Source: an uncultured Flavobacteriales bacterium (GTDB lineage: Bacteria > Bacteroidota > Bacteroidia > Flavobacteriales_D > Crocinitomicaceae). From it: 64,000 bases of DNA. Positions 51,598 through 59,890 of the stretch are shown here, piece after piece. Within the stretch, counting starts at the first letter, position 1; every line of letters starts with the position of its first letter. Location: positions 124,001 through 188,000 of the forward strand of contig CAJXJK010000007.1 of the NCBI GenBank assembly GCA_913054135.1, given 5' to 3'. The position numbers were made by a program, and so were the translations under genes. The notes beneath the pieces were generated by a model that was given only the letters and a program-made list of their open reading frames with translations, did no database searches and had not been told where the DNA came from.

Positions 51598-51889
51598 TTT
51601 GCTGCTTTAAAATTTAAGTATTTACTCTTATACCGTTTCAATCATGCATTACCCTACTTTAATTGTAAACTTTTTTAAAATGCTTTGATTCATTACTGAG
51701 AACTATTCCGTAATGTGCCACAATACTAATATATTGAAGTTAGGGCCATAGAGCGCGATAAACTTTCAAATTCGCACTGAGCCAAAGCGTTGTATTTTGT
51801 GTTTAATTTATTCATTCTTAAAAGCCAAATCAATGATCTGGCGGTGTTTTTAAATAGCTCTGAACTTTGGTAAACCACTCAACGTCCTA
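51598..51889. other. Intergenic region without recognised gene
   Basis: A-T rich spacer upstream of the esterase gene. It holds no intact attC-like copy; TGCCACAATACTAATA and CGTTGTATTTTGTG near 51718-51806 are only faintly like the repeat arms. It may hold a degenerate copy and the esterase promoter. Confidence 0.35.
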
Positions 51890-52684
51890 TTAGCTATATA
51901 GGGCTTTGTATGCTGGCTTTTCTTTTTGGATTAAATCGTTAATAGAATCCCAAAGTGCAATTCTTTTTCTCAATGACTGCTTTGCTACTGTTAGTGTTTC
52001 TTCCCATTTTTTACTGTCATTGGCACATAGTTCTGAAATCATTTTAAGAGATAGGGGCCCGTGTTCATCTCCATCTAATTCTATATGTCTTTCAAGATAA
52101 TATGTCAACTTATTATATAATTTGTTCTCAGAATCAGAGTTTTTCAGAATTTCAATAAACATATCCGGGATAATATCTTCTCGTCCAAATGTAAAAGCAG
52201 ACGCAACAAGATGTGGTTTGTTGGTATCAATTATTGAAAAAGAGAATTTCACAAAATCAGAAACTCTTTTGTCAATATCAATTTCGTTTAATGAATATTC
52301 AACCGTATTGCCAGATTCAATAAGTTTTATGAAGTTATTAATTTCAGTGGTGTTTGCTTTTACTTGCACCATAGCATCCAAGTACATTTCGAAATGACTT
52401 TTAGGTTCTCCTAATTCATTAATGTCGCTTTCCTCTCCGTGAACTATTTCATTTATGAATCTCGAAAGAGTTGGTTTTTTAGATGGTACCCAGGGTGTTT
52501 GAACATTTGTTAGTTTTATCTGAAGGAATTTTAGAAGTGACATAAAGTCCCAAACAGCGAATATGTGGTTCTCCATAAAAGTTTTAATGTCATCAATACT
52601 CTTAAGACTTTCATAAAGTTTATGATTCTGTAATTGATTTCTTAAATCTAAAATTTCACTTTCAATATGTTCTATTCTGTTCAT
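51890..52684 (-). CDS. DUF3050-family protein (heme-oxygenase-like fold)
   Basis: The 264-aa protein is full length for DUF3050, with its conserved blocks: [19 protein letters not shown] (~32-50), [21 protein letters not shown] as EIVHGEESD and GEPKSHFE (~85-105), [14 protein letters not shown] (~168-181) and the metal-ligand-like stretch [16 protein letters not shown] (~200-215). The all-helical pattern with spaced His and Glu resembles the heme-oxygenase-like di-iron oxidases; an oxidase function is inference. It is cytosolic, with no signal. It starts 21 bp downstream of attC-like copy E. Confidence 0.82.
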   Translation of the reverse strand: MNRIEHIESEILDLRNQLQNHKLYESLKSIDDIKTFMENHIFAVWDFMSLLKFLQIKLTNVQTPWVPSKKPTLSRFINEIVHGEESDINELGEPKSHFEMYLDAMVQVKANTTEINNFIKLIESGNTVEYSLNEIDIDKRVSDFVKFSFSIIDTNKPHLVASAFTFGREDIIPDMFIEILKNSDSENKLYNKLTYYLERHIELDGDEHGPLSLKMISELCANDSKKWEETLTVAKQSLRKRIALWDSINDLIQKEKPAYKALYS

Positions 52685-52704
52685 CTTGTTGTGTATTTGC
52701 TTTC

Positions 52705-52877
52705 ACATAACGTTTGAGTAAAATTAGGCATTTTTAGATGCCGCCGCAAGGTGTGTTGGCTAAAAACCCCGGATTTTGGCTGTCCGCCCGTGATGGCAGC
52801 CCCGGATTTGGCACACGCAATGGGAGGGAGAAGGGCTGGCCAAAGGGTGGACATGAGCTTTAGCTATTATGTTAGGT
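52705..52877. repeat. attC-like repeat, long copy (copy E)
   Basis: ACATAAC-GTTTG-AGTAAAATT opens the element and GAGCTTTAGCT-ATTAT-GTTAGGT closes it. A small hairpin GGCAT-TTTTAG-ATGCC follows the left arm. A central pair TGTCCGCCC / GGGTGGACA gives a further stem. It is about 85% alike to copy H over its centre. Confidence 0.75.
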
Positions 52878-53015
52878 TTAGTTTTCTATAATACTTTTGT
52901 TCAAGCTATTCTTTGAGCTTCCAGAAAACTATTGCAGTGAATATTTTCAATAACATAAGTTTTTCTATATTCGAATGTGCGTTTGAGTATTTCAATATTT
53001 GTAATAATTCATTCT

Positions 53016-53519
53016 TTGATAAAAGTCTTTGTCAGCCTTTTTCTTTTCTTGCATTATGGGACCACTTTTGCACAAGAAGATTCATCAACAAAAAAGAAAC
53101 TGATAATCACCAATCTCTGCGAAGAGAGCAAAGTAAGAAAAATAAAAGAGTTCAAAAAAATCACTGTTTGGACGAACTCAGGGGAAAAGCTCAAAGGAAA
53201 TTTTGTGATCTCTTCTGATTCAACCATTTCTATAGAAAATACGGAAGTTCAATTGAGAAATATAAACGCCATAAGAACGAGAACAAAAGCTTCTAAAATT
53301 GGAATAGCATTATTGTTTGGCGGAACTACCTTCTATACTTCTTGGGCAATACTTGTTGCCAGTTATTTTGGGGTTACCCCTGGAGAGCTTGTGGTAGGAA
53401 TAGTAGGCGAGGCAGTTCTTGTAACGGGAATAGTATTTACTGCAAAGGGACAGAAGTTTAACATAACTGAAGAAACTGAAAAAGTATCGTCTGAAAAATG
53501 GATAATTCAGATTGAATAA
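53016..53519 (+). CDS. Exported or membrane protein of unknown function
   Basis: I chose the TTG at 53016 because it gives a normal signal peptide (MIKVFVSLFLFLHYGTTFAQ) and a 167-aa product; a GTG at 52977 is the alternative. The mature part has a KITVWTNSGEKLKGNFVISS strand motif (Sm-like or SH3-like) at ~45-65, then two hydrophobic helices (~95-115 and ~122-142), the second including GELVVGIVGEAVLVTG. No family recognised. It is on the plus strand between attC-like copies E and F, opposite to the neighbouring minus-strand genes. Confidence 0.62.
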   Translation: MIKVFVSLFLFLHYGTTFAQEDSSTKKKLIITNLCEESKVRKIKEFKKITVWTNSGEKLKGNFVISSDSTISIENTEVQLRNINAIRTRTKASKIGIALLFGGTTFYTSWAILVASYFGVTPGELVVGIVGEAVLVTGIVFTAKGQKFNITEETEKVSSEKWIIQIE

Positions 53520-53583
53520 TTGGAGATATAATCATTCCATTTACCTTTCCCACAAGACCATTTTAGGCTGTTAGATTAATGAC

Positions 53584-53765
53584 ACCTAACGTTTGAGTAA
53601 AGCTAGCAATTTATTGCGTGCGATAAGCGTGGCCAAGCCCCGGATGTTATCCGTTCCTCCCGTTATCAATCAACGTAGCTTCAGCGAAGTAGATGATGGA
53701 ACCCCAAGAAATGCACAAGCTAGTGGTAGTCTTTTACCTTGGATAGTGGAGGGGGCAGCAGATAG
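53584..53765. repeat. attC-like repeat, long copy with eroded right end (copy F)
   Basis: The left arm ACCTAAC-GTTTG-AGTAAAGCTAG is intact and followed by the small hairpin GCAAT-TT-ATTGC. The centre shares GATGGAACCCCAAGA and GGAGGGGG with copy B. No GTTAGG end is seen, so the right arm is degraded or replaced. The open frame across it is not a gene. Confidence 0.6.
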
Positions 53766-53867
53766 TTGTTTGGTACTGTTTTCTAGCAGCTTTAGAAAGT
53801 GTAGGCGATATCGCAAGGATTCAAGTTAAATTGAAGGAGAAGAAGTAATTTAGATGATGAATAAAAA

Positions 53868-53875
53868 TACCTTTG
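53868..53875 (+). promoter_or_regulatory. -7 promoter box of the kinase operon
   Basis: TACCTTTG is an exact TAnnTTTG match, 36 bp before the TTG start at 53912. No TTG at -33, so a regulator may be needed. Confidence 0.42.
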
Positions 53876-53911
53876 TAACTTGCATAGAGCAAAGTATTAA
53901 TTACTATTACC

Positions 53912-55792
53912 TTGAGGTTTAAATTATTTCTTACCATTCTAATTAATTCTTTCGTCTTTTTTGTCTATGCACAAAAGGGGCCAGAGAAGTATTTATCTCT
54001 TTCCGATTCTTCTGCAAAATATATTAATTCGGATCCCGAAAAATCAAAAGAATTCATATATCAGATTATAGAGTTGTCAACTAAATATTCTTACCCCCAA
54101 GGTTTGGGGGAAGCATATATGGATTTGTCAATGATAGAATATTATGATGGTGATATTTTTCAATCATTGAATTATTGTCATAAGGCGGACTCATTATTTC
54201 AGATTTCAAAAGACACCTTGAATAGGGCGCTGGTGATATCCAACCGAGGTATTCTCTATGCAGACACCAAATATTATATGAAAGCCATAGATGAGTTATT
54301 GCTTGCCACTACGCTTTTTAAAGAAAAAGAGCACCAAAAAGGCTTGTCATATACCTATTCTAATCTTGCAGATATCTACGTCAATAAAAAGGACTATTCA
54401 ACAGCCTTAGATTATTATAATCGGGCACTGGAAATTGACCTCGATATGCAGGATTCTGTTCATGTAGGGATTGATCTTACTAATATCGGGAACATATATA
54501 TGCTTCGGGAGCAATATGATAAGGCCGAAGAGATAATACTTACAGCCCGTGATTTATTTGAAACACATGATAATAGTCGAGGAAAAATAAGTTGTTATTA
54601 TCAATATGCTGAATTGCTACTATTACAAAAAAAGTACGATAAATCTCTAGAAGAACTTCATCTCGCTCTTGATTTTGCAATAGAAATTGACTATGAAATG
54701 TGGAAAGCCATAGTAATGGGTAAAATTGGTGAAGTTTTAATTCAGCAAAATAAATGGGATGAAGCAAGTCGTTGGATTAATAAGAAGGTCCAAATCTGTG
54801 AAACGTATTCTGATTCAATTCAATTATCAGAATCCTATAAAATGCTTTCTGAAGCTTATTCCCTCCTAGGTAAAAATGATTCAGCATTTGATGCTTTGTC
54901 AAAATATGTGGAAATAAACAATCTCATTCATAGGGAAGAGAATAGTCGGGTTTTAAAAAATGTTGAATTAGAACATAAATTGTTTAATAAAGAAAATCAA
55001 TTAGATTTTAGTTTACAACAGAATACGATTAATAATATGAAACTAAGAGAACAAAATTATGTTCTTATTGGTTCGATTTCGGTATTTCTTTTAATTCTCA
55101 TTATAATATTCGTAATAATAAAATATAGACAGCAAAAATGGTCAATGGATAAAATCAGTTTGCAGCAGCAGCTGTTTCGAAGTCAGGTTGACCCACATTT
55201 TATTTTCAATGTCTTTAATTCAATTCAATCCTGTCTGATCAATAAAGAATATGAAGAAGGCCAAATTTATTTGAGAAAGTTTGCCACTCTTATTCGTGAA
55301 TTTCTGGAGAAATCTGAAAACAGGTTTTCTACAATAGAGGAGGATATACGATTGATGAAGCTTTATCTTGAAATTGAAGCTTTTCGTTTAGATAATGGAA
55401 TGGAATTTGAATTTGTGATAGATGAACAGATTGATGCTGGAAATTGGTTGCTGCCAAGTTTTATTGCTCAAGTGTATCTGGAGAATGCGGTTTGGCATGG
55501 AATCTCCAATTATCCTGAAGGCGGAAAAATCGTGGTAGAATTGAAGAAGTCCAAAAAAGAAATAATCCTGACGATTAGTGATAATGGAATTGGAATAATC
55601 AAGTCTAAGCAATCAAAATCAGATTCTGATATTCATCAATCTAAAGGAATGGAAATTACTGAAAAGCGAATTCAAAATTTGAATCGACGCCGAAAAGATA
55701 AATTCAGGGTTCAAATAATAGATTTAAATGATGTGGATCCATCATTGTCAGGCACCAAAGTATCATTATATTTACCTGTAATTGAGGGGTGA
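53912..55792 (+). CDS. TPR sensor histidine kinase, LytS-type
   Basis: The 626-aa protein starts at TTG 53912, which gives a signal peptide (MRFKLFLTILINSFVFFVYA). Residues ~55-340 carry about seven TPRs (YTYSNLADIYVNKKDYSTAL, IGNIYMLREQYDKAEEI). After a transmembrane helix (~388-408) comes the His_kinase domain with the H-box SQVDPHFIFNVFNSIQS (His ~431) and a C-terminal ATPase (LENAVWHGISNYPEGG, ISDNGIGII). The periplasmic TPRs should sense a protein or peptide; the kinase should phosphorylate the LytTR regulator encoded 1 bp later. This is the Bacteroidota TPR-kinase/LytTR pairing. Confidence 0.88.
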   Translation: MRFKLFLTILINSFVFFVYAQKGPEKYLSLSDSSAKYINSDPEKSKEFIYQIIELSTKYSYPQGLGEAYMDLSMIEYYDGDIFQSLNYCHKADSLFQISKDTLNRALVISNRGILYADTKYYMKAIDELLLATTLFKEKEHQKGLSYTYSNLADIYVNKKDYSTALDYYNRALEIDLDMQDSVHVGIDLTNIGNIYMLREQYDKAEEIILTARDLFETHDNSRGKISCYYQYAELLLLQKKYDKSLEELHLALDFAIEIDYEMWKAIVMGKIGEVLIQQNKWDEASRWINKKVQICETYSDSIQLSESYKMLSEAYSLLGKNDSAFDALSKYVEINNLIHREENSRVLKNVELEHKLFNKENQLDFSLQQNTINNMKLREQNYVLIGSISVFLLILIIIFVIIKYRQQKWSMDKISLQQQLFRSQVDPHFIFNVFNSIQSCLINKEYEEGQIYLRKFATLIREFLEKSENRFSTIEEDIRLMKLYLEIEAFRLDNGMEFEFVIDEQIDAGNWLLPSFIAQVYLENAVWHGISNYPEGGKIVVELKKSKKEIILTISDNGIGIIKSKQSKSDSDIHQSKGMEITEKRIQNLNRRRKDKFRVQIIDLNDVDPSLSGTKVSLYLPVIEG

Positions 55793-55793
55793 T

Positions 55794-56543
55794 ATGTTGA
55801 AAATAGCAATTATTGATGATGAAATAAAGGCACGATCCGCGAGTAGAAATATTTTGCAACAGGTCTGCCCTGAAGCAGAAATTTGTGGAGAGGCTGGAAA
55901 TATTGAGGATGCTATTGAGCTCATCAATGAAATGAAACCAAATTTATTGCTGCTTGATATTCGACTTAAATCTGGAACTGGATTTGATTTACTCAATCAG
56001 ATTGAGAAAGAGAATATTTCGGTTATATTCATTACTGCATACAGTGAGTATGCCATAAAGGCAATAAAATTTTCAGCACTCGATTATCTCTTAAAACCAC
56101 TGGATCCTGAAGAACTTAAAAAAGCAATAGATAGACTTGACGTTAAAGAAGTGTCTACTTTAGAAAGTAGGTTGGCCGTTTTCGAAGAATTGATGGCAGA
56201 AATGAAAACTGGTTTTCAAAAAATTGTATTGTCTGATGCAAATGGATTTAATGTTGTCCTTATTGAAGATATAATTCGCTGTGAGGGGGAGAAAAATTAT
56301 ACTACATTTCATCTTGCAAATGGTCAAAAAATTACGACAACCAAATCGTTAATTGAGTTTGAACGTATGTTAACAGACAGTTCTTTTGTTCGTGTATACA
56401 AATCGCACCTGATTAATCTTAAACATGTAAAGGCATACAAAAAAGGTAAAGGTGGTGAGGCTGTAATGATTGATGGGTCAGTAGTTCCTATTTCTAGAGA
56501 TAAGAAGCATTTGTTTATCGAGGAGCTGAAAAAACACCTTTAA
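55794..56543 (+). CDS. LytTR-family response regulator
   Basis: A 249-aa protein from the ATG at 55794 (an upstream TTG overlaps the kinase). Residues 1-120 form a receiver domain with acidic pocket DDE (8-10), the phosphorylated Asp in LLLLDIRLKSG (~56) and Lys in DYLLKPLD (~105). Residues ~150-249 form a LytTR DNA-binding domain (IIRCEGEKNYTTFHLANG, SFVRVYKSHLINLKHVKAY, GSVVPISRDKKHLF). It binds direct repeats spaced by about two helical turns. A matching 21-bp-spaced repeat occurs at 56615-56651, just before the promoter of the next gene, its likely target. Confidence 0.92.
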   Translation: MLKIAIIDDEIKARSASRNILQQVCPEAEICGEAGNIEDAIELINEMKPNLLLLDIRLKSGTGFDLLNQIEKENISVIFITAYSEYAIKAIKFSALDYLLKPLDPEELKKAIDRLDVKEVSTLESRLAVFEELMAEMKTGFQKIVLSDANGFNVVLIEDIIRCEGEKNYTTFHLANGQKITTTKSLIEFERMLTDSSFVRVYKSHLINLKHVKAYKKGKGGEAVMIDGSVVPISRDKKHLFIEELKKHL

Positions 56544-56614
56544 ATTTCTTCAAAATCACTTTCAAAGTCCATAATTGGCAAATTGTGAAACGTTTTATGG
56601 ATTAATTGTTACGT

Positions 56615-56651
56615 TTTGTTCGAAAAAGAGTACAGTTCGTTCAAAAAAGTG
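56615..56651 (+). promoter_or_regulatory. Candidate LytTR operator (direct repeat, 21-bp period)
   Basis: TTTGTTCGAAAAAGAG (56615-56630) and TTCGTTCAAAAAAGTG (56636-56651) match at 13 of 16 positions and are exactly 21 bp apart, two helical turns. They end 9 bp before the TTG promoter element at 56661. Confidence 0.6.
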
Positions 56652-56660
56652 AATTTCAAA

Positions 56661-56690
56661 TTGTCACCTTTTATATCTTCCTGACCTTTG
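56661..56690 (+). promoter_or_regulatory. Promoter of the secreted propeller gene
   Basis: TTG at 56661-56663 and GACCTTTG at 56683-56690 are 19 bp apart; the second differs from TAnnTTTG at one base. The leader would be about 30 nt. Confidence 0.5.
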
Positions 56691-56726
56691 TGCACAAGAT
56701 TTACTAGCACAAAAGTTACTGAAATT

Positions 56727-58799
56727 ATGAAAAATAACTACATCAATAAAATCTTTTATTCGGCTCTTTTATTAGGGATTGGAACATTTGCCAAGGCGCA
56801 ACAAAATGATTTTGAATGGGCACTTTCTACAGGTGAAACAAGCAATAATGACTTTGCTAAGGCCGTTACGGTTGATTTGTCAGGAAATGTTTATACTACC
56901 GGTAAATACTCTGGTACCGTAGACTTTGATCCTGGAACAGGGGTTTCAACATTGACATCAAATGGAACCGGAGATGTTTTTCTTCAAAAATTAGATGCTG
57001 ACGGCAACTTTTTATGGGCGAAGGGTTTTGGAGGGTCTTCAGCTGCTGATCAGGGGCTGGCTATTACAACAGATTCACTGGGAGTATATTTATGTGGTAT
57101 TTTCAAAAATGCGACAGATTTTGATCCAGGGGCAGGAACCACTACATTAACTCCTTCAGGAACATCTACTGAAGCATTTATTGTGAAATTTGATACACTG
57201 GGGAATTTCATCTGGGCGACCAACATGGGAGGAAGCGGAAACGATCAAGCCAATGCCATTGTAACTGATGGAAATAATAATTTATTCGTTGCCGGTTACT
57301 TTAATGGAGCGGGAACATTTGGTTCAACGGTTTTAAATACGGGAGGTACTTCAGAAAATGGATATGTATGTAAATTGGATACAGCCGGAAATCACATTTG
57401 GGCAAAGTCATTTGAGTCAAGCAGTAAAGTGAGAAATCAAGGTATAGCGGTGGATTCAATTGGTAATCCTTTGATCACGGGTTGGTTTGAAGGTACGGTT
57501 GATGTAGATCCTGGAACTGCAACAGTATCAGAAATATCTGCGGGAGACCGAGATATCATGTATGTAAAATTAGATGACAATGGGGATTTAGATTGGTATA
57601 GAATTTTCGGTTCTACTGGCCTAGATCAGGGCAAGTCATTGGATATAGATAATGATGGAAATATTTACCTAGCCGGACAATTTAATGGAACTGTTGATTT
57701 CGAAAATGGAGTTGGCATAACAGATTTGACATCTGCCGGATCAAATGATGCCTATGTTCAAAAGCTTGATGCAAGCGGCGACTTTGTTTGGGCCAAAGGA
57801 TTTGGAAGTACAGCAGGAGACTTTGTAACGACTGTAAAAATTGACCTTTATAATTATGTTGTTGTTTCGGGGGTATATCAAGGAACTATTGATTTAGATC
57901 CTGGTGCTGGAACAGATGATCATACAACGGCGGGAGCGCAAGACATTTTTATTCAGAAATTGGATTCGGCAGGAAACTACATTTGGGGAAAATCAATGGG
58001 AAGTGCCGGTAATGACCAAGCTTATGGAAGTTATGTAGATTTTGAAGGAAATATATTCACAGTTGGTCAATATGAAAACACAGTTGATTTTGATCCTGAA
58101 GTAGGGCTCTTTGACTTGACATCTGCAGGAGGAAAAGATATATATGTTCAAAAGCTGATGAATTCTTGTTCTAATCCAATTTCCACAATGGAAACTTTAA
58201 CCGAATGTGTGAGTTACACATGGCCGGCAAATGGTCAAACATATACAGCTGATGGTGTTTATACGGCGGTATTAACAAGTATTGAAGGCTGTGACTCTAC
58301 AGTTACATTGGATTTAACAATTAACACTGTGGATGTTGGAGTGACACAAAACAGCTTTGATTTAACCGCAGACCTTGTATCAGCAACGTACCAGTGGTTA
58401 GATTGTGATGACAATAATAGTGAACTAGTTGGTGAAACTAATCAGACTTTTATGGCAGCTACAAATGGAAACTATGCCGTTGAGGTTACTAATAATGGAT
58501 GCACTGATACATCATCTTGTCATACAATTGAAGGCTTAGGTTTATTTTCTTCTACAGGAACTTCGTTAATTGAACTATATCCTAATCCTACAGCAGGGGA
58601 CTTATTTATAGCGTCACCGAATAATAGTATCTCTAGAATTTCGGTACTAAATGCATTAGGTCAGCTTCAGGATAACAAAATCATTTCGCCTGAGACAGAT
58701 AACTATAAATTAACTATTGAAGGAGAGGTTGGAGTTTTCTTTATAAAGGTTTACACAACAGATGGAGGTATGTCTGTTTTTAAAATACTAAAAAGGTAA
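56727..58799 (+). CDS. Secreted beta-propeller T9SS type A protein (SBBP repeats)
   Basis: The ATG at 56727 gives 690 aa with a signal peptide (ending FAKAQQ). Residues ~30-480 are eight SBBP-type propeller units of ~50-55 aa (VDFDPGTGVSTLTSNGTGD, FLQKLDADGNFLWAKGFGGS, NDAYVQKLDASGDFVWAKGF). A Cys-paired module (CVSYTWPANGQTY...GCDSTVTLDL) and an Ig-like stalk (YQWLDCDDNNSELVGETNQT) follow, then the type A sorting domain (ELYPNPTAGDLFIASPN...FKILKR). It is exported by the T9SS and is likely to be surface bound. It is the probable target of the LytTR regulator just upstream. Confidence 0.85.
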   Translation: MKNNYINKIFYSALLLGIGTFAKAQQNDFEWALSTGETSNNDFAKAVTVDLSGNVYTTGKYSGTVDFDPGTGVSTLTSNGTGDVFLQKLDADGNFLWAKGFGGSSAADQGLAITTDSLGVYLCGIFKNATDFDPGAGTTTLTPSGTSTEAFIVKFDTLGNFIWATNMGGSGNDQANAIVTDGNNNLFVAGYFNGAGTFGSTVLNTGGTSENGYVCKLDTAGNHIWAKSFESSSKVRNQGIAVDSIGNPLITGWFEGTVDVDPGTATVSEISAGDRDIMYVKLDDNGDLDWYRIFGSTGLDQGKSLDIDNDGNIYLAGQFNGTVDFENGVGITDLTSAGSNDAYVQKLDASGDFVWAKGFGSTAGDFVTTVKIDLYNYVVVSGVYQGTIDLDPGAGTDDHTTAGAQDIFIQKLDSAGNYIWGKSMGSAGNDQAYGSYVDFEGNIFTVGQYENTVDFDPEVGLFDLTSAGGKDIYVQKLMNSCSNPISTMETLTECVSYTWPANGQTYTADGVYTAVLTSIEGCDSTVTLDLTINTVDVGVTQNSFDLTADLVSATYQWLDCDDNNSELVGETNQTFMAATNGNYAVEVTNNGCTDTSSCHTIEGLGLFSSTGTSLIELYPNPTAGDLFIASPNNSISRISVLNALGQLQDNKIISPETDNYKLTIEGEVGVFFIKVYTTDGGMSVFKILKR

Positions 58800-58810
58800 T
58801 TAGTAAACCA

Positions 58811-58850
58811 CACTTGTTTGCCAGCTGTATTATCAGTTGGTAAGCAGGTG
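58811..58850 (+). other. 17-bp intercistronic RNA hairpin
   Basis: CACTTGTTTGCCAGCTG and CAGTTGGTAAGCAGGTG pair at all 17 positions (13 Watson-Crick, 4 G-U) with loop TATTAT, followed by AAATTTATTTTA. It lies 11 bp after the propeller gene and 20 bp before the next. It may be a weak terminator/attenuator or an mRNA stability element for the upstream gene. Confidence 0.65.
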
Positions 58851-58870
58851 AAATTTATTTTAGGCGCTAA

Positions 58871-59257
58871 ATGCGAAAACCATTTAACCATACTGAAACA
58901 AATTCTTGTTACATCAACTATGAGAATTCAATTTTAGAAATAAAATTAAAGGAAGACGCTGTTGTTGATATCGATCAAGTGTTGGAGCAAATCAGGCTCA
59001 GTAAAGAAATTGTAAGAGCAGATGTTTATTCTGTCTTGATAGATGCCAACGTAATAAACGAAACTTCAAGCCAAGCACTACTTTTTCTAAAAAATAGTAC
59101 ATTTTTAAATATCAAAAGAGTAGCCATTGTCACAAACAATTTGGCCACCAGGCTTGTCGCAAATCATTTTAGGAAAACGTCAAGTATCAACCCAGATTTA
59201 CAAGTTTTTAAATGCAAGAATACATCTGAAAAATGGTTGAAAGCAAGTTTGAATTAG
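58871..59257 (+). CDS. STAS/SpoIIAA-like (DUF7793-type) protein
   Basis: The 128-aa cytosolic protein has the alternating beta/alpha order of the STAS/SEC14 SpoIIAA-like fold: ILEIKLKEDAVVDIDQVLEQ, SVLIDANVINETSSQALLFL, KRVAIVTNNLATRLVANHF and a C-terminal NTSEKWLKASLN, where SEKWLK is typical of the family. These proteins often act as anti-sigma antagonists or signalling switches, but function here is unknown. It follows the propeller gene after a strong hairpin, so it may be expressed at a lower level from the same promoter. The truncated attC-like copy G begins just downstream. Confidence 0.68.
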   Translation: MRKPFNHTETNSCYINYENSILEIKLKEDAVVDIDQVLEQIRLSKEIVRADVYSVLIDANVINETSSQALLFLKNSTFLNIKRVAIVTNNLATRLVANHFRKTSSINPDLQVFKCKNTSEKWLKASLN

Positions 59258-59269
59258 CTCAACAAACCA

Positions 59270-59328
59270 ATGAGAACCTTTGGCGTAGGCCAAGGGAGGG
59301 GGGTTGCTTTACTTAGAATGTTAGGTGG
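59270..59328. repeat. attC-like repeat, right half only (copy G)
   Basis: GGCCAAGGGAGGGG then TTGCTTTACTT-AGAAT-GTTAGGT matches the right parts of copies B and E. No left arm is seen between it and the stop at 59257. On the minus strand the gene at 59335 ends with TAG, then AAAACGCCACCTAAC of this copy. Confidence 0.65.
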
Positions 59329-59334
59329 CGTTTT

Positions 59335-59691
59335 CTACCATTCACTCCAAGTACCATCTTGCAAATTGAGAGCAATATGTTCACCATCACTAAATTCTGA
59401 GCTAGTCATTAAAATTTCAGCTAGTCCGTTTTCAGATGCACCCGCACAAGACCATGTAAGACAATTATTGGTTAGGTAAGCCGTGATTCCATCTTGACCA
59501 CCTTTGAAATTATAGGTTTTCATTGCTGGAGCTTCATTCTCTAGTTGATAACCATATGAGTCTAGTCTCTTTTGAATAGCTGCCAATTGGCTTTTGGACC
59601 ACTTCGGCAATTGATCTTCACCTTCCAATAATTCATCAATGGAATGATTGTCTTTTGCGTCCTTTGTAAATAATTTAATAGTGTAACTCAT
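59335..59691 (-). CDS. Cassette-like small protein, unknown function
   Basis: The 118-aa cytosolic protein begins MSYTIKLFTKDAKDNHSID and ends LQDGTWSEW; it has a Gly-rich strand (YNFKGGQDGITAYLTNN) and Trp-Cys pair (LTWSCAGA). No family recognised. Only 9 bp separate its stop codon from the GTTAGGT box of attC-like copy G, and its ATG lies 18 bp inside the end of copy H, so there is almost no non-coding DNA outside the repeats. That is the layout of an integron gene cassette. Its own promoter is not evident. Confidence 0.6.
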   Translation of the reverse strand: MSYTIKLFTKDAKDNHSIDELLEGEDQLPKWSKSQLAAIQKRLDSYGYQLENEAPAMKTYNFKGGQDGITAYLTNNCLTWSCAGASENGLAEILMTSSEFSDGEHIALNLQDGTWSEW

Positions 59692-59708
59692 GCTGTCAGT
59701 TTATGGCG

Positions 59709-59876
59709 TCATAACGTTTGGCTAAAGTTAGCAATTTATTGCGTGTGAAGTGCGCTGGCAAAGAACCCCGGATACTGGCTGTCCGCCCGTGATGGCACCC
59801 CAGGATTTAGTACAAGTAATGGGAGAGAAAAGGGCTGGCCAAAGGGTGGACATGAGCTTTAGCTAGTATGTTAGGC
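59709..59876. repeat. attC-like repeat, long copy (copy H)
   Basis: TCATAAC-GTTTG-GCTAAAGTTAGC on the left and GAGCTTTAGCT-AGTAT-GTTAGGC on the right. The central TGTCCGCCC / GGGTGGACA pair is present as in copy E. 168 bp between boxes, flanked on both sides by small genes. Confidence 0.75.
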
Positions 59877-59890
59877 ACCGTTTTCTACCC

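Noticed and set aside
51718-51889. Possible further attC-like copy downstream of the DUF3050 gene
   Set aside because: Only short fragments resemble the arms and no paired R-like boxes could be found.
52913-53218. 101-aa plus-strand frame overlapping the exported-protein gene
   Set aside because: Overlaps the frame with a good signal peptide and membrane helices; its own product has no such features.
53593-53829. 78-aa open frame over attC-like copy F
   Set aside because: It lies wholly in repeat DNA that is shared with copies B, E and H, where the frame is not kept.
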